Shown: positions 43,901 to 54,529 of the stretch, piece by piece
Layout of the letters: the number at the start of each line of letters is the position of its first letter
Numbering within the stretch: the first letter of the stretch is position 1
NCBI RefSeq assembly: GCF_965363235.1
Contig: NC_134849.1
Span: 16,456,863 to 16,520,862 of the forward strand
Direction of reading: 5' to 3'
DNA: 64,000 nt
DNA from: Mytilus galloprovincialis
Lineage: Eukaryota; Mollusca; Bivalvia; Mytilida; Mytilidae
Notes under the pieces: generated by a model
The model's database searches: none
Told to the model about the DNA's origin: nothing
Seen by the model: only the letters and a program-made list of their open reading frames with translations
Translations under genes and position numbers: made by a program

Positions 43901-44449
43901 TATTTTGGGTTAAGTTATAAAAAAAACCCGTATAAAAACAATTTTGGAACAAATATCTTATGTTCAGAAGTTAAAAACTACAGTAGTTGGAATAAAGTAT
44001 GGATTACCAAGTCATATTTTCCTTGGGCGATACCCTCGAGAAATATGACTTTTCTATGGTGAACAAATCTTCATTTCTCCCTCAGACACGGAAAATAAAA
44101 GTATTTTATCCTTTTCTCATAATCACACGCTTATAAATATTATGCTGTGCTTCTGAATTAATTTTTGATATTATCAATACGCGAAATGAATAATATTAAT
44201 AATCTTATTTAACTTCATTTGAGCCGAACAAGTGTCTAATGATGTTCGAACCATAAGTACTACGATAAAACATGCACACGAAAGGAAAGCATGTAGTTAA
44301 CCACTTTAACCATTGATAATTAAGGGGAAGTCTTGTAAAAGTTTATAACCCGGGCGTGTTTCACTGAAAGGACCAGGAACATGATGTATAATAATAAAGC
44401 CAAGATCTTTCATTTGCCAAATTTAAATTAAAATAAAGTTTCTAGCTCG
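43901..44449. other. Non-coding, nothing recognised
   Basis: AT-rich. Contains TGGGCGATACCCTCGAGAAATATGAC, a short repeat-like word (compare GTGATACCCTCGAGGAG at 38.10 kb). Confidence 0.4.
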
Positions 44450-44641
44450 TTTACATGTGAATATATTCACAGAAAAGTCTTCCGTGTAGCTTTTCCCAAT
44501 TACTTTCAGTTCAGGGCAGTGTTTCCTTAAATTGATGTAAACAATCGATTAGCATTCAATTTTATTCAATCTTTGATGTAGGAAAATTGAAAAGCTATGT
44601 AATATAAATAACAAGTTTCAAAAGAATAGAAGTAGACCCCG

Positions 44642-44679
<38 letters not shown>

Positions 44680-44750
44680 CAAATGACGACGCGCTTTACG
44701 ATTAACATTTATAAAAAGCATCGAATGTAAAAGCATAAAAATGCTTTTAG
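44450..44750. repeat. Segment paralogous to 60645-60890, with (TA)n microsatellite
   Basis: ATATTCACAGAAAAGTCTTCCGT, GGAAAATTGAAAAGCTATGTAATATAA and AGAATAGAAGTAGACC recur in order at 60.65-60.80 kb. A TA run fills about 44643-44680 here but not there. Non-coding in both places. Confidence 0.7.
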
Positions 44751-44849
44751 CCATCCTTTAACAAACATTATGTGATTATAAATTTTATAAAAAAATACAT
44801 TTTCAGGGTAAAATACTGTTTGTAGAATCACCGTGAAGTCATTAAGTGG

Positions 44850-45100
44850 TCAGTTCTTTGATTTATACCAAAACCTTTCTTCAATTGTCCTATTACAAAT
44901 CTGTAAAATACAAGAAAAGTTGACCTCCCAAGGGCAAAGTTGACCTCTGATACAATTCTCTATTTTTTCTGTTCTTGTTTTGGCTATTAGCCTCTTTAAA
45001 TTTTCAGTTTTTATACATCGTTGGTTTTCAAGTATATGGCTTGGAGCGTTCCCCCGATGAAGGTTCAACCGGAAAGCACTTCGGGCTCATGAAATTAATA
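44850..45100. repeat. Dispersed mussel repeat
   Basis: TTTTTATACATCGTTGGTTTTC, GGCTTGGAGCGTTCCCCCGATG and AAGGTTCAACCGGAAAGC are a familiar mussel repeat end. The - strand frame 44850-45068 is its translation. Confidence 0.55.
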
Positions 45101-45224
45101 ACGTGTTGTTTTCATTTGCCATTAAATAATTAACCTTTCCTTGGAATTCATTCTTTTTATTATTAAACTTTAATACGGTTTTAAAAAACGTTTATATATT
45201 AGTAGTACATTTTCAGATGAAATG

Positions 45225-45480
45225 CAAAATATACGAAAGGGATATTCAAACAATACAGTCGAAAACCAACGGACAATGCAGTTGTAAAATCCAAGACAGT
45301 ATTGTTAATGCAACATAGGAAACTAAAGACTGGGCAACAAAAACCCAACCAAACTCTGGACCTATGTGAAGTGCTACACATCGTCGACTTGATCTAAATT
45401 GGTAGATAGAGGTCACATTGTGGAAAAGGCAACTAGTTGTTATTAAAACAGACAATGTTGGTCATTTTTAATCAGACATG
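45225..45480 (-). mobile_element. Degenerate reverse LINE-tail-like fragment
   Basis: AACATAGGAAACTAAAGACTGGGCAAC and AACCAAACTCTGGACC resemble the reverse LINE tail (AACATAGAAAACTAAAG...CACGAACCCCACC). Diverged, and only partly certain. Confidence 0.4.
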
Positions 45481-45814
45481 TCCATGGAAAGCCAACAAAC
45501 AAGGAAAAAGATAAACTTGTAACAACATTAAAACCAAAAACCATACAAGCACATGTTTATTGAATCATGCAAAGTTGAAACATTAACACAGCAACACATT
45601 TTTAAATATATTTTTTATTAGTAAAACGAGAATATTTCTAAACAATTACTGTGTCAATCTTTTGTCACTTTACAATCTGTTCATATTCTTCCAGTTTATG
45701 AATAATTGATATATCTATTTCCTGACCGATAATGTTACAAAAGCATTCCAATTTACATACAAATTTGACATAAAATACCTGTGACTGACCTTTACAGGTC
45801 ATGTTAGTATCAAA

Positions 45815-46270
45815 AGTTCAAGGACCTTTCATTGCCTGCTTCCTGGCTAAAAAATGATAATTTTTAAAACCCATAAAAAGTGTAGCAGCTTTCTACATAT
45901 TTTAAACATTTATAAGCAGTTAGCCATTCAAACTAACACAGGAGATTAAAAGAATGCATCGGTTGGTGTTAATTATCCACACCAAAATAAATTCATATAA
46001 TGCTATTTTGAAGAGTTCAGAGACCGTTCAGTGCTTTCTTCATTGCCCCAAAAAATCAATATGGCAAAGAGCCTTACAAAATGTATCAGCTTTCTATATA
46101 TTTTAATCATTTATAAGCAGATTGTTAGGGACGACATCAAAAGTTCAATTTAGGATAAAAAAAACCTATTAATTCACAAATTTTATCCTTTACGTTAACA
46201 ACGCACAAAAGATTAAAAGAAATGCATCAATTGGTGTATATTAATCCACAACAAAATAAAATCATAACTT
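45815..46270. repeat. Imperfect tandem duplication
   Basis: The series TTCATTGCC, CAGCTTTCTA(C/T)ATATTTTAA, CATTTATAAGCAG, GATTAAAAGAAATGCATC and (G/A)TTGGTGT occurs twice, at about 45815-46004 and 46014-46270. Possibly 3' flank of the gene read from the - strand. Non-coding. Confidence 0.65.
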
Positions 46271-47261
46271 TCTTCCATCCTTCATTATAATATTTTAAAC
46301 ATAGAGAGGGTCAAATCATTTATAAGACTGATATAATAAATAGCGATTTGAAGCAACTACTGGTATCGTTTACTTTAAAAATAAGTTCAAATTACGGGGT
46401 AATTTATTTGTGTTTTTCTGAAGTGTTCAAAATCTTTCTGCATGAACTGACACCACACAATTTTAATATCATTTTTTACCTATTACATGTGTATCAATAT
46501 AATGCATACTAAGACGTTTCCTTATAATACATTTTTTATTGTTCATTCTTGCTGAGTATGCTGTTAAATATAAACTATAATCTTCTTGATTTAACAGTTT
46601 GAATTAAACTCATATTATGTAATTACTTTATATCCGACAGTTTTCATAGCATTATTGTTGTAGCCATTATTTATTATATAATGCCACCCAGAACGTATAA
46701 TGTTATAATGTTTACTTAAAAATCAACTGTACATTACTCGCTGATAAACACTCAAACACTTAAAGAAAATGGGTTAAGTAGTATTTTTCGTGAAGACATG
46801 TTTTTTCTTTAACTGACATTTAACTTCAAACAAAACGTGTTCACGACAAGTTAAAACATATTCTTAGATTAAAAATACTAGATTCACAGTATATGTCATA
46901 CTTGTCATTTCCTGAAAACATCAACTTGTTATCACTTCGTTTAAAACATTTAAACATTTTTTATTGACCGAATATGTTTATAAGAAAATATTTCTGAAAG
47001 AAGTGGAGTATTTTGACAAAAATTTTAATTGAACAAAATATATTATAACAAATTTCGTGCTTGACCACCTTAAAAGCTTGGTCTTTTAACATTTTGTTTT
47101 TTAGTCTATAATTTAATATAGTAGTTATTGAAAACTATTCGATATTTAGAGCCTTGAAATTAAAAATATCCATCGAAGGAAAATTCTGATAATACTAACA
47201 TGACTAATTCATAATCATTAACTTGCATTATCATTATTCTTTTAAAAACATTTCTTAGTAC
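46271..47261. other. 3' flank of the FAMeT-like gene, non-coding
   Basis: AT-rich. TTTATTGT/ATTATT-type words could serve as poly(A) signals for the - strand gene, but none stands out. Confidence 0.4.
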
Positions 47262-50200
47262 TTATTTCTTTTGTGGAAATATTTTAGGAGCATAATGGCG
47301 AAAATCCATTAACACAATGACGGAAATTACAATCACTAGTATAACAATACTGAAGGATCCAATATATTTTGAGGATGACCTGTCATCTGCTGTTGATATA
47401 AGTGACCGTTTGTATCTGCTTGTTTTCTTTGTATCTATAGTAAGTTCTGATCTTAGCTGTTCAATCTTTTGGAGAAGCTCGTCATTTGTTAGCGGGGTGT
47501 ATGGTATGTTATCACAAGAGCAAATACACCGAGGTTCTGTTTGTGAACGTTCTGTTTGAATCATATTAGCTGTTTTTGATGTTGTCATGGTTGTCTCCAT
47601 TGTTGTGTCATTTGATCCGTGAATCACCGATGTGCATGCTACAAAACGATTAATATTTTACACTCTATACTATATAGTATTTTCAAAGCTAGTTATGTGA
47701 TATCCTTTAAGTGATACATTATAACACATTTTTCACATAATTTTTTATTTCAGCTAAAGTGACTGTCCTGTTTGTAAAATTTAATGTAGGACCAGATGAT
47801 TGATACATAGCTTTAAAATTGAAATTATCATGTCCATGATCTTTGGTAAATTTCAGATATCATTTCGACAGCAAATATCTGGCACTGCACGTTAAGCCAG
47901 AACCATCATAAAACAAATCTAGAATGAAAAAGACTTATACAGCTGTTTACAATAAGGATATGGTTTTGTTGACATCTTACATAAGTATCAAGCAAGAGTT
48001 AAAGTATTTAAAAAGAGAAATCAAAGGACAGGAAATGAGTTAAGACAGAGGTGAAACATAAATATGACAGAAAACCACCACGAATAACCAGTGAACTTCA
48101 GGCTTCTGACTTTGGACAGGTACGTTGTTTACGGCTCTTATCTTTTCTTGAACCTCACACAGCTTGTTACATCCCATTTGTACAAGACACTAGCCAGTGG
48201 AACTTGTTTACATCATTGCACATTTTATAGTTTATAACGGATGTTTGATAGAGGTGTAGATAGAAGTTATACAGTTTTATTTTCTGTACAAAAATATTGT
48301 CTTCCTTAAATAGTAAACACTCACATGAGGGGCTAAAGATAACGAAGGGACAGTCAAAATCTTAGATCGAAAATAAACTGAAAAGGCCATGGCTAAAAAG
48401 AGAAATATACAAACAGACAAATAAAAGAACACAAGACAAAACATAGAAAACTAAAGACTAACAAATCACCTCTTGTTTTTTTGTCCCTCTTTTGTTATTG
48501 AATCAACACCGATGTCACACTTTATCAGATTTTGATATTAACATTATATAATTTACCTTGTTCTTGCATGTGATGATAACAGTTTATTGTTGATTATCTC
48601 GGTTAAGCCGATACGGCGAAAGTGAGAAAAGAAATTGAGATGAGATCACCTATGATAATCTGTTTATTGATATTTCATCTATGACGACCTTCTTTATTTC
48701 AATGACAACATCATGTGCATAGTTTCTATCAATATTGTTTCACTCTACTGTGTTCAAAAAGGGAATAATAGAAACACTTTAAATATTCAAACGGCCATTG
48801 AATATTTTTATGGAAAAAACAAGAGTCACTCTACAAAAAAACAGTTGAAAAATCTGCTTCGAGTTAGTTATCAGACCTTATTTTACTGATTGAAATGTCT
48901 TCTTATCATACACATCTGAAACGTCGTAACTGAATTTTTGCTACATTTTTTTCTCGCATTTGATTACAACATGCAACATGTTAAACCCCGCCTCATTATT
49001 TATGTATGTGCCTGTCCCAAGTCAGAAGCTTGTAATTCAGTGGTTGTCGTTTGTTTATTTGTTACATATTTGTTCTTCGTTCATTTTTTTTTTATAAATA
49101 AGGCCGTTAGTTTTCTCGTTTGAATTGTTTGACATTGTCTTATCGGGGCCTTTTATAGCTGACTATGCGGTATGGGCTTTGCTCATTATTGAAGGCCGTA
49201 CGGTGACCTATAGTTGTTAATGTCTGTGTCATTTTGGTCTCTTGTGGACAGTTGTTTCATTGGCAATCATACCACATCATCTTTTTTTTTTATAAGATAT
49301 AAGTTTTATTACGATAATCATACATTTGAATACTGAATAAATAATGATTCAATGACGTTTTTTCATATAATATTTATATTTACCATTCTTTGAATTTGTG
49401 GGTAAATCCAAGTTCCAATAGGCTTGATAAGTGGAAGCAACTTCAACATAATTTATATATGCATTCATAAATGAGCCTTGGTACTCTTTGATTAAGGAGT
49501 CTCCAATATTGGTACCAGTTCCCGCCTTGAAGGTATGAGAAGACCAGAAAATCCATAAGTCTACGTAATAGCTACAGTTTAATCCTGACCAGGAATCATT
49601 GATATTTGGGCTAAATGATGATTGTATTTGGAAGAATTCTGTTCCAACAATTATTGTGTAAAAAGGTCGGTCGCTATTCTCTTTACCTAATAAAAGGCTT
49701 ACGTCTTTGCATGCTTTAATCTGAAATTTCATTGAAGTTTGACCTGTAATATTCATTCCACAATTACTTCCAAATTTTTGTGATCCATTCTTCGTTTCAA
49801 TATAAATGTCTACAAGTAAAAAAACAAACAATTATATTACAGTTTACGTTGATCCCATGTTTATATCAATGTATCCACCTTGAACAACACATAGTTGCAA
49901 ATAGTTCAATTCTAAACATGATCAAAACATTATGCAAAATCAATATAATTGATAGGTTTGAAATTAAATGAATCTACCAGGATGAGGACCGAAAGTTATA
50001 TTGACTTTTGCAATTTTTTTCAATATTTTATATAACCGTTTACAATTTGATAGTTGATCTTCAAATTTCCTTTGCATTTCTTTCACCATCGATGTTAGGT
50101 TCCGGAGGTTTTTGAAACTCGGGGGAATCGAACATAAAAATATTACCATAATTTACTAGTTACATTACAATCCCTGATTTCGAAAAACAAGATAACTATA

Positions 50201-52042
50201 GCCGGAAATAAACTAACAACTCAATGGAAACAGACACTCAACAGTACACAAAACTCAAGACTGAAAACTTAATCCTGAGCAACTGAAACCACTACAGAAT
50301 CTCAGGGTTATCTCCGGTGCTTCGGTAGGGTCACCAATTCCAACTGCATCTGTGGTACCCATCATAATCCTCGTGTAAGAATAAACCTGGTGATACAGTT
50401 GATTAGTAGGTCATTTTTTAAGAAAATGGTTGGGGATTTTAGTTCTTACAATCGGAATATATCCCGTTTTGTTTTTTTCGCGCATCATATCAGAACGGGC
50501 GCAATTGAAGATATGATTTTGATTAGATTGGTTTTTGTTTTTTTATATTTAGAGAAAATAACATTTTTTATTGTGTTTAATAAGGTTTTTCCTAGGATAC
50601 TTTAAATAACATTAAGTTTATTACATTTGATACAAAATGTAACAGAACAGAGAAATGAACCCTTTCCTAGGGTCACACAGAATGGACTTAAAAGACAAAT
50701 GTAACACAAAATAGTAAAACCGACAGTTTCTTTATTATTACTTTTACCGAACAAATTCACTTTCATTAGCGAAAATATTTATTTCTGTAAGGTAGAAGTA
50801 AATTGATACTTTCGACTTTATCTTAAAGGAGACAGCGGGGTTATAAAATTAATTGAAACTTTGAATTGCCCTTGAAACTAGGGTTACACGCAAAACATTT
50901 ACCTTAAAAATATGTGTACATGTGTTGGTTGAAACCAATAATTAAAAGATTGAACTATATGATAATTAAACAAATAACTTTTTATACAAACATATCTTTT
51001 AATATAACCATTGCAGCATAGTATAAATACTGAAGTGATTTCAAATGTTTTATATAATGGCTGACGATATGATAGTAACACCGAATACATCATACATGAA
51101 ATATCGTGAATACAACTTGTCTTAAAGCAAAGACTGCAAATATTTTTTTATTAATAAAGTAGTAATTTTGAGTTTCAGTGCTTATCCGACAATCATCGGA
51201 AGAATGGTTTCAACAATCAGGTCTCGAATACCAATACTGTCAAACCATTCGTATATAGTTTCATCACTGCGTCCTTTCATGTTTCTTTTTTTTGGGTTTA
51301 ATTCATTGAAGCTTATAGAATTTTAGCCACACTAGTAAGCAACTAATCAGAAGTAATTGGTTTTGAGGGATAATTTCAAAATTTATTTTTTTATAACAAA
51401 TAAAACTAATATATTTGAAGCGTGATGTGAAGCAGATATCAAAATATAATGCCTTGCTATGCAAGATTGATACAAAGAAATGTGCGTATTTGTCAAATTG
51501 TGAATATGATACGGACCCGACAACAAACAAAATCTAAATACATTAAGAGGTCGTCAACATATAGTCTTTAACAATGAAGGGTTGAAACATATTCATTATT
51601 GAACATTAACAAAATGATTAAACATGTTTCACAAAAGTTGTTCATCGATGGACATAACTATAAAAATGAATTTAAGTAGTGTTCCTGGTATACAATATGT
51701 TAGCTTATGAATTGATGGTCTTTTCTATCTTAAATCTAAATTATTTTTGGGGGGAAGGGTGAAATAGATACTTTCTCACTACTACATTTTTTAACAAATT
51801 GTTGACGGTCTAATTTAACGACTATAGTTTGAAAATTAAAAAAATGGTGTCAATATCCCCAAAGATTGAGGGCAGTTTGAAGCAATTGAATATGATTTTG
51901 TTTTGTGGGTCAGTTTTTTTTAATATTATACAATTGAACAATGGTTGTGCAAAAACTTGATTGTTAAAAAAATTAAAACATACGTACGAGAATAAATACA
52001 ACAAGCACAGACACATAACATTATTTCCTTTGAAAAAAGCAT
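47262..52042 (-). CDS. Secreted/membrane protein with farnesoic-acid-O-methyltransferase-like domain
   Basis: Exons read on the - strand: 51988-52042 (signal start MLFSKEIMLCVCACCIYS), about 49978-50117 (KEMQRKFEDQLSNCKRLYKI, helical linker), 49384-49809 (domain) and 47262-47639 (C-terminus, stop TAA). The last two introns keep phase 1. The domain shows FQIKACKDVSLLLG, YTIIVGTEFF, DLWIFWSSHTFKAGTGTNIG and NYVEVASTYQAYWNLD, matching the Methyltransf_FA (PF12248) pattern of invertebrate proteins; despite the name, methyltransferase activity is not established. The C-terminal module has a cysteine cluster (RCICSCDNIPYTPLTNDELL), a coiled segment, DDRSSSKYIG and one transmembrane helix (FSIVILVIVISVIVLM). 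The border between exon 1 and the linker exon is unresolved: the obvious acceptor gives the wrong phase, so a small exon may be missing or the linker may start at EMQRKF. Confidence 0.78.
48000..48130 (+). repeat. M3-related fragment in the FAMeT-like gene
   Basis: CCACGAATAACCAGTGAACT and TCAGGCTTCTGACTTTGGACAGGTACG match the distal part of M3. Confidence 0.5.
48325..48475 (-). mobile_element. Reverse LINE-tail fragment
   Basis: GGGACAGTCAAAATCTTAGATCG, CTGAAAAGGCCATGGC and ACAAAACATAGAAAACTAAAGAC, the reverse complement of the LINE tail. Confidence 0.65.
48960..49305 (-). repeat. M3 end joined to full reverse M2
   Basis: GTGCCTGTCCCAAGTCAGAAGC, GGCCGTTAGTTTTCTCGTTTG, TATAGCTGACTATGCGGTATGGGC, GGCCGTACGGTGACCTATAG, GGACAGTTGTTTCATTGGCAATC. 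The clearest long reverse M2 copy, in the intron before the last FAMeT exon. Confidence 0.8.
50118..51479. other. Intron of the FAMeT-like gene
   Basis: Holds a reverse LINE-tail fragment at about 50220-50335 (CTCAACAGTACACAAAACTC, CTCAGGGTTATCTCCGGTGC). Otherwise AT-rich. A short coding exon that would repair the splice phase may hide here, but I could not identify it. Confidence 0.45.
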
Positions 52043-52330
52043 ACTGTACATTCAACATTTACTGTTGTTCAAAATGAAAATCCTTTCCACTTACACTTTA
52101 ATTTGGCGTTTTTATAGTGCGCAGTTTACTTTTATAGTCTTTATATGCATGTCTAATTATTGTCTAATCAATGCATATATGAATATTCAAACAAACTCAT
52201 ACTACATGTTATTAACGAGTGGTGCTTCTCAATAACAATTTAGCGATAAATATATGTTTAACTATAACCCAAGTCACCTGTTCAATGAATTATAAAAGTA
52301 TAAGGCTTATTTATAAAATGAAAATATATG
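51480..52330 (-). repeat. 5' block of the FAMeT-like gene, copy a (exon 1a and promoter)
   Basis: Paralogous in order to 54.53-56.29 kb: GCGTATTTGTC...CCCGACA.TAAACAAAA, exon 1a, then upstream ATATTCA..AA(C/T)..AT..TGTTA(T/G)TTA(A/C)CGAGT, GTGCTTC(T/A)CAATA and CGATAAATATATG. The conserved stretch upstream of the start codon is the likely promoter region. No TATA box stands out. Confidence 0.7.
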
Positions 52331-52759
52331 GTTTTATCATTATGTTATTGATATGGTTGACGGTATCACTGGCCTATACATAGCAGAATGATATCACTTC
52401 TAATAATATTGTATCGTAATGACATAGGTTCACCAAGTTAGCTTTACAGTCATTGCACTTTTTCTGCAAAAATTATATACATTTGTTTGTTTTTTGTCGT
52501 TTAAATTGTTATCGCTTCAATACAACTTTGACTTTTGTCTATTTTTTTAAGAGAAAAAAATGTTCAACATAAGTGACTTGTCTACTTATAAGGCAGCGCT
52601 CAATGCATGTTCTATACACAACTCATACATATTATAGTCGGAATGTCAATCATTTACTTAAGATATGCTGAAATACCTTCAATCATTGATTAACATTCAA
52701 GGGACAACCAATTGCTATTGTTTATCTGCTGTGAAAAAAAAATGAACTGATTTGATTTT

Positions 52760-52830
52760 GTTTGCTTCTTGGTCGTGCTGTTTTCTCTTTGACACACTCC
52801 AAATTTCTATTCTCAATTTTATTCCCTGAT
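52760..52830 (-). repeat. M3 head fragment, reverse
   Basis: GTGCTGTTTTCTCTTTGACACACTCC and TTCTATTCTCAATTTTAT. Confidence 0.55.
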
Positions 52831-53359
52831 AATCTATTCTTATTGATCAAATGAACGATGAGTTTAAATGTGTTTTAAGTGTCCAGCAACGCGTTTTAAA
52901 TTAAATGCAGGACATTCAAGAATTGACCCCTTTGAGGAAAATAAGAGCATCTACAAGTTTTAGCTTTCTAAAGCTATGGACTGCTCCTATCTACTCTAAT
53001 TTAAGGTTATATGTGTACATGTGGTTGTAAAATTAGTTTTGGAAATGTGGTATTTTTAGATATTAATTATATGAAATGGATGTACTTTAAGAGTGTGCTT
53101 TATATACCCATGCTTTAAAAAAATTTTAATTTCTTGTTGAAAATTAAAACAATTATCAATTTATCCACAACGCTTGAGGTGTGCCTTTCTGGAGGTGTGC
53201 CTATAGCTATAGTGTCAGAAGTTATAAAAAACAGATAATGCATTTTTGTGAAAATTGTATAGTATCATTGTTTAGCAAAGCAAATCGTGCAAATTGCAAG
53301 GTAACAAAGCAATTAAACACGTATTAATAATTGATATTTCCTCAATATTGAATTTATCT

Positions 53360-53475
53360 GTGAAATAGATATAGGAAGATGTGGTGTGAGCGCCAATGAG
53401 ACAACTCTCTATCCAAATAACAATTTAAAAAAATAAACCATTATAGGTCAATGTACGGCCTTCAACACAAAATGT
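53360..53475 (+). repeat. M2 head copy
   Basis: AGGAAGATGTGGTGTGAGCG, CCAATGAGACAACTCTCTATCC and GGTCAATGTACGGCCTTCAAC. Diverged M2. Confidence 0.7.
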
Positions 53476-53784
53476 ATGCATGATAAAACGAACATGAATT
53501 AATGACAGTTGATCGGAACTGTAATACACATAGTTAATTTTCCGGCAATTTGATGTCTTATCCTGGACGAGAAAAGTCTGTAATTCTTTATCTCGTTTAA
53601 GCGAATAGCTGTTGCTGTATCTCAGCTTCATTATAATGCAATCACTCAGAATCTAAACGTGATAATGAATTTATTCAAGATGACGTGTATTTCGACTGAA
53701 ACTTATAGCTCCGTTCCGTGATGATGCGAAGCGAAAACCAGCATTAAAAAAGTATACGACAATTAGCTTCATGACGCAGATTTG

Positions 53785-53960
53785 TACCAAGAGTTCAACT
53801 GGTGATTTTTTTGACCGTTATGAAATATCTGTTGTACATTGGATATCTGTTATGTTCCAATTGGTGTAATAACAATCCCGTCCTGTTGGTCTCGATGTGT
53901 CCTACCAAAAATATTTAGTACCAGTTTTGTACACATATAGTCTTAAATAAATCGATTGGG
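53785..53960 (+). mobile_element. Decayed LINE 3' fragment
   Basis: ACCAAGAGTTCAACTGGTGA, GACCGTTATGAAATATCTGTTG and AACAATCCCGTCCTGTTGG follow the order of the LINE end at 26.2 kb. Confidence 0.5.
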
Positions 53961-54106
53961 TGCTACATAACAACAATGCTAAACCATATGTACATAATTG
54001 TTTTCCCTTTTCTCTCGTGATTTCATTTTTCTAAATCATTGATTAAAATCTTAACCACACTACGTGCAGTTAGGTGCAAATAAACTTAACGTTTGTTGAA
54101 TCTGAA

Positions 54107-54278
54107 GTAAACGCACGTTTTCTTTTAAGTGCACGTTAAAACAATCTTACAAATTCTAAAGTAAACGCCCGTTTACTACTATCTTAACGGACCCAGAGTA
54201 AAAACGCGTTTACTCGTGTAGAGATGAGAAATTTCCATTTTGACAGCGTTAGTGTAATCATAGTAAACGCGCGTTTAC
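54107..54278. promoter_or_regulatory. Array of four GTAAACGC/GCGTTTAC palindromes
   Basis: GTAAACGCACGTTTTC (54107), GTAAACGCCCGTTTAC (54161), GTAAAAACGCGTTTAC (54198) and GTAAACGCGCGTTTAC (54263, perfect). Spacing is 54, 37 and 65 bp with unrelated sequence between. CpG-containing 16-mers of this kind are very unlikely by chance in this AT-rich DNA. It could be a cluster of binding sites or a decayed repeat. It lies between duplicated first exons 1a and 1b. Function is inference. Confidence 0.5.
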
Positions 54279-54529
54279 TAGTAAACTTTGAAATTAACCA
54301 AAAAGGGGCACACAGCTTTAACGTGTGTTCATTTTATGTAATGTTTGGTTTGTCCCAAACTATAAGACACATTTCAAATGTTTCAGAACTACTTGTAATT
54401 GTTATTTTGTGATAATTTTGAAATGACGTGTATATCTGCTGAAACAAATATCTTTGCACCGTGATGTTAAACCAGAATTCAAAGTTATACTTCTTGTTAT
54501 GTATCCATTGACGATGAATTTATATAAAA

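Noticed and set aside
47317..47559. 80-codon frame on the + strand
   Set aside because: Antisense shadow of the C-terminal exon of the FAMeT-like gene.
49964..50149. Start of the FAMeT-like protein at MVIFLCSIPPSF
   Set aside because: No adequate signal peptide. A signal exon with a duplicate and conserved upstream DNA lies further upstream, so this is more likely the inside of an intron running into the linker exon.
53733..53739. A further GCGAAGC (and one GCTTCGC at 11.46 kb)
   Set aside because: Neither is at the centre of a palindrome; a few chance copies of a 7-mer are expected.
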